Source: Pseudomonadota bacterium
Lineage (GTDB): Bacteria; Pseudomonadota; Gammaproteobacteria; Burkholderiales; Sulfuriferulaceae
NCBI GenBank assembly: GCA_021794855.1
Contig: JAJYPZ010000054.1
Location: 1-7,197 of the forward strand
Direction: 5' to 3'
DNA: 7,197 bases
In this document: positions 6,982 to 7,197 of the stretch, piece by piece
Position numbering within the stretch: position 1 is the first letter of the stretch
Layout: every line of letters begins with the position of its first letter
Program-made: the position numbers and the translations under genes
Notes under the pieces: generated by a model
What the model saw: the letters and a program-made list of their open reading frames with translations, nothing else
Told to the model about the DNA's origin: nothing
Databases searched by the model: none

Positions 6982-7026
6982 AGCTTTGACGTTCTCCAGC
7001 GCGTAGCGCTTATGCAACGTAAAGCC
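6982..7026. repeat. 45-nt imperfect palindrome between permease gene and flhB
   Basis: Three nested arm pairs are present. On the minus strand they are GGCTTT/AAAGCT (outer, one G-U pair), ACGTT/AACGT (middle) and AGCGC/GCGCT (inner, 3-nt loop TAC). They are interrupted by one bulged C and an internal loop (GCATA opposite GGAG). About 15-16 base pairs form in all. It begins 18 nt after the permease stop, so it could end or stabilise that transcript. Only TTT follows it on the minus strand, so it is not a typical intrinsic terminator. A dispersed palindromic repeat (REP-like) or an RNA processing site is an alternative. Confidence 0.5.
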
Positions 7027-7043
7027 ATGGCGCGATCTTCCGT

Positions 7044-7197
7044 TCAGATAAGATATTTCAGACCAGCCAAGGCGAGTACCGCAATGGTCCCCATGAGAAA
7101 AGCCCTTTGATTAATTCGCATATGCAAACGATTGCCTGCCCAAAGACCGAGCAAAACCGGCGGAATCAGCATGAGAAAAATCACCGTCAGCTGCCAG
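7044..7197 (-). CDS. C-terminal end of a TSUP (TauE/SafE-type) membrane permease, 5' part beyond right edge
   Basis: Fifty codons are visible, read from 7196 to a TGA at 7044-7046. Two hydrophobic segments, residues about 3-24 (with IPPVLLGLWAGNRL) and 31-50 (with GTIAVLALAGLKYLI), are joined by the short basic loop HMRINQRAF. This layout, a Gly-rich helix ending in a basic loop with R-I followed by a last helix ending A-G-L-K, is what I recall for the C-terminus of TauE/SafE permeases, which move sulfite, sulfoacetate or other small anions out of or into the cell. The substrate cannot be told from this fragment. It lies on the same strand as the flagellar genes but 330 bp upstream and is probably a separate transcript. 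Another multi-pass permease family cannot be excluded. Confidence 0.65.
   Translation of the reverse strand, partial: WQLTVIFLMLIPPVLLGLWAGNRLHMRINQRAFLMGTIAVLALAGLKYLI

Larger units (their letters stand above)
6714..7043. other. Gene-free upstream region of flhB
   Basis: This 330-bp stretch separates the permease stop from the flhB start and is visibly richer in A+T than the flagellar genes. It should hold the promoter of the flhB operon. I found no convincing sigma-54 element (GG-N10-GC with TGGCAC/TTGC flanks) and no good sigma-70 pair on the minus strand. What it does hold is described in separate entries: a 45-nt imperfect palindrome, an AAAGCAA/TTGCTTT inverted repeat, two CCGATA motifs and a doubtful small plus-strand ORF. 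Confidence 0.7.

Noticed and set aside
6961..7030. Coding-like minus-strand tail after the permease stop, reading LHKRYALENVKAGLIWSR before a TGA
   Set aside because: It has no start codon of its own and lies in a different frame from the permease, whose C-terminus already looks complete. The peptide is encoded by the palindrome, so a repeat explains it better than a gene remnant.

Overview
The window is almost entirely a flagellar gene cluster on the minus strand. In transcription order (right to left) it holds flhB, flhA, flhF, a divergent flhG/fleN, fliA, and the first two thirds of a MotA/MotC-type stator gene that runs off the left edge. At the right edge, on the same strand, is the last 50 codons of a membrane permease that looks like the TSUP (TauE/SafE) family. 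Gene order, base composition in the mid-50s percent G+C, and the FliA, FlhF and MotC sequences suggest a proteobacterium. A betaproteobacterium of the Nitrosomonadales/Gallionella type is most likely, but this is inferred from memory of the families and not from a search.

Layout. At 7044-7197 is the permease 3' end. At 6714-7043 is a 330-bp gene-free stretch of lower G+C. It carries a 45-nt imperfect palindrome, a second smaller inverted repeat, two CCGATA motifs resembling sigma-28 -10 elements, and a doubtful 48-codon plus-strand ORF. From 6713 to 1396 run flhB, flhA, flhF and flhG, each overlapping the next by 4, 4 and 8 bp, so they are almost certainly one translationally coupled operon. 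At 1204-1395 is a 192-bp gap that holds a 59-codon minus-strand ORF. This ORF has a good ribosome binding site, starts 10 nt after flhG and ends 2 nt before fliA. From 1203 to 1 are fliA and the stator gene, overlapping by 19 bp.

How the genes fit together. FlhA and FlhB are core membrane parts of the flagellar type III export gate, and FlhB carries the autocleavage site that switches export from hook to filament substrates. FlhF (an SRP-type GTPase) and FlhG (a MinD/ParA-type partner) set the place and number of flagella. FliA is the sigma factor for late flagellar genes. The stator gene supplies half of the proton or sodium channel that drives rotation, and its MotB/MotD partner probably lies just beyond the left edge.

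The most notable observation is that FlhG keeps its N-terminal FlhF-activating motif (DQAEGLR) while its Walker A and switch motifs are badly degraded. This suggests an FlhG that no longer cycles on ATP in the usual way. The other leads are the candidate small gene between flhG and fliA and the palindrome upstream of flhB. I found no mobile element, CRISPR array, tRNA or rRNA.
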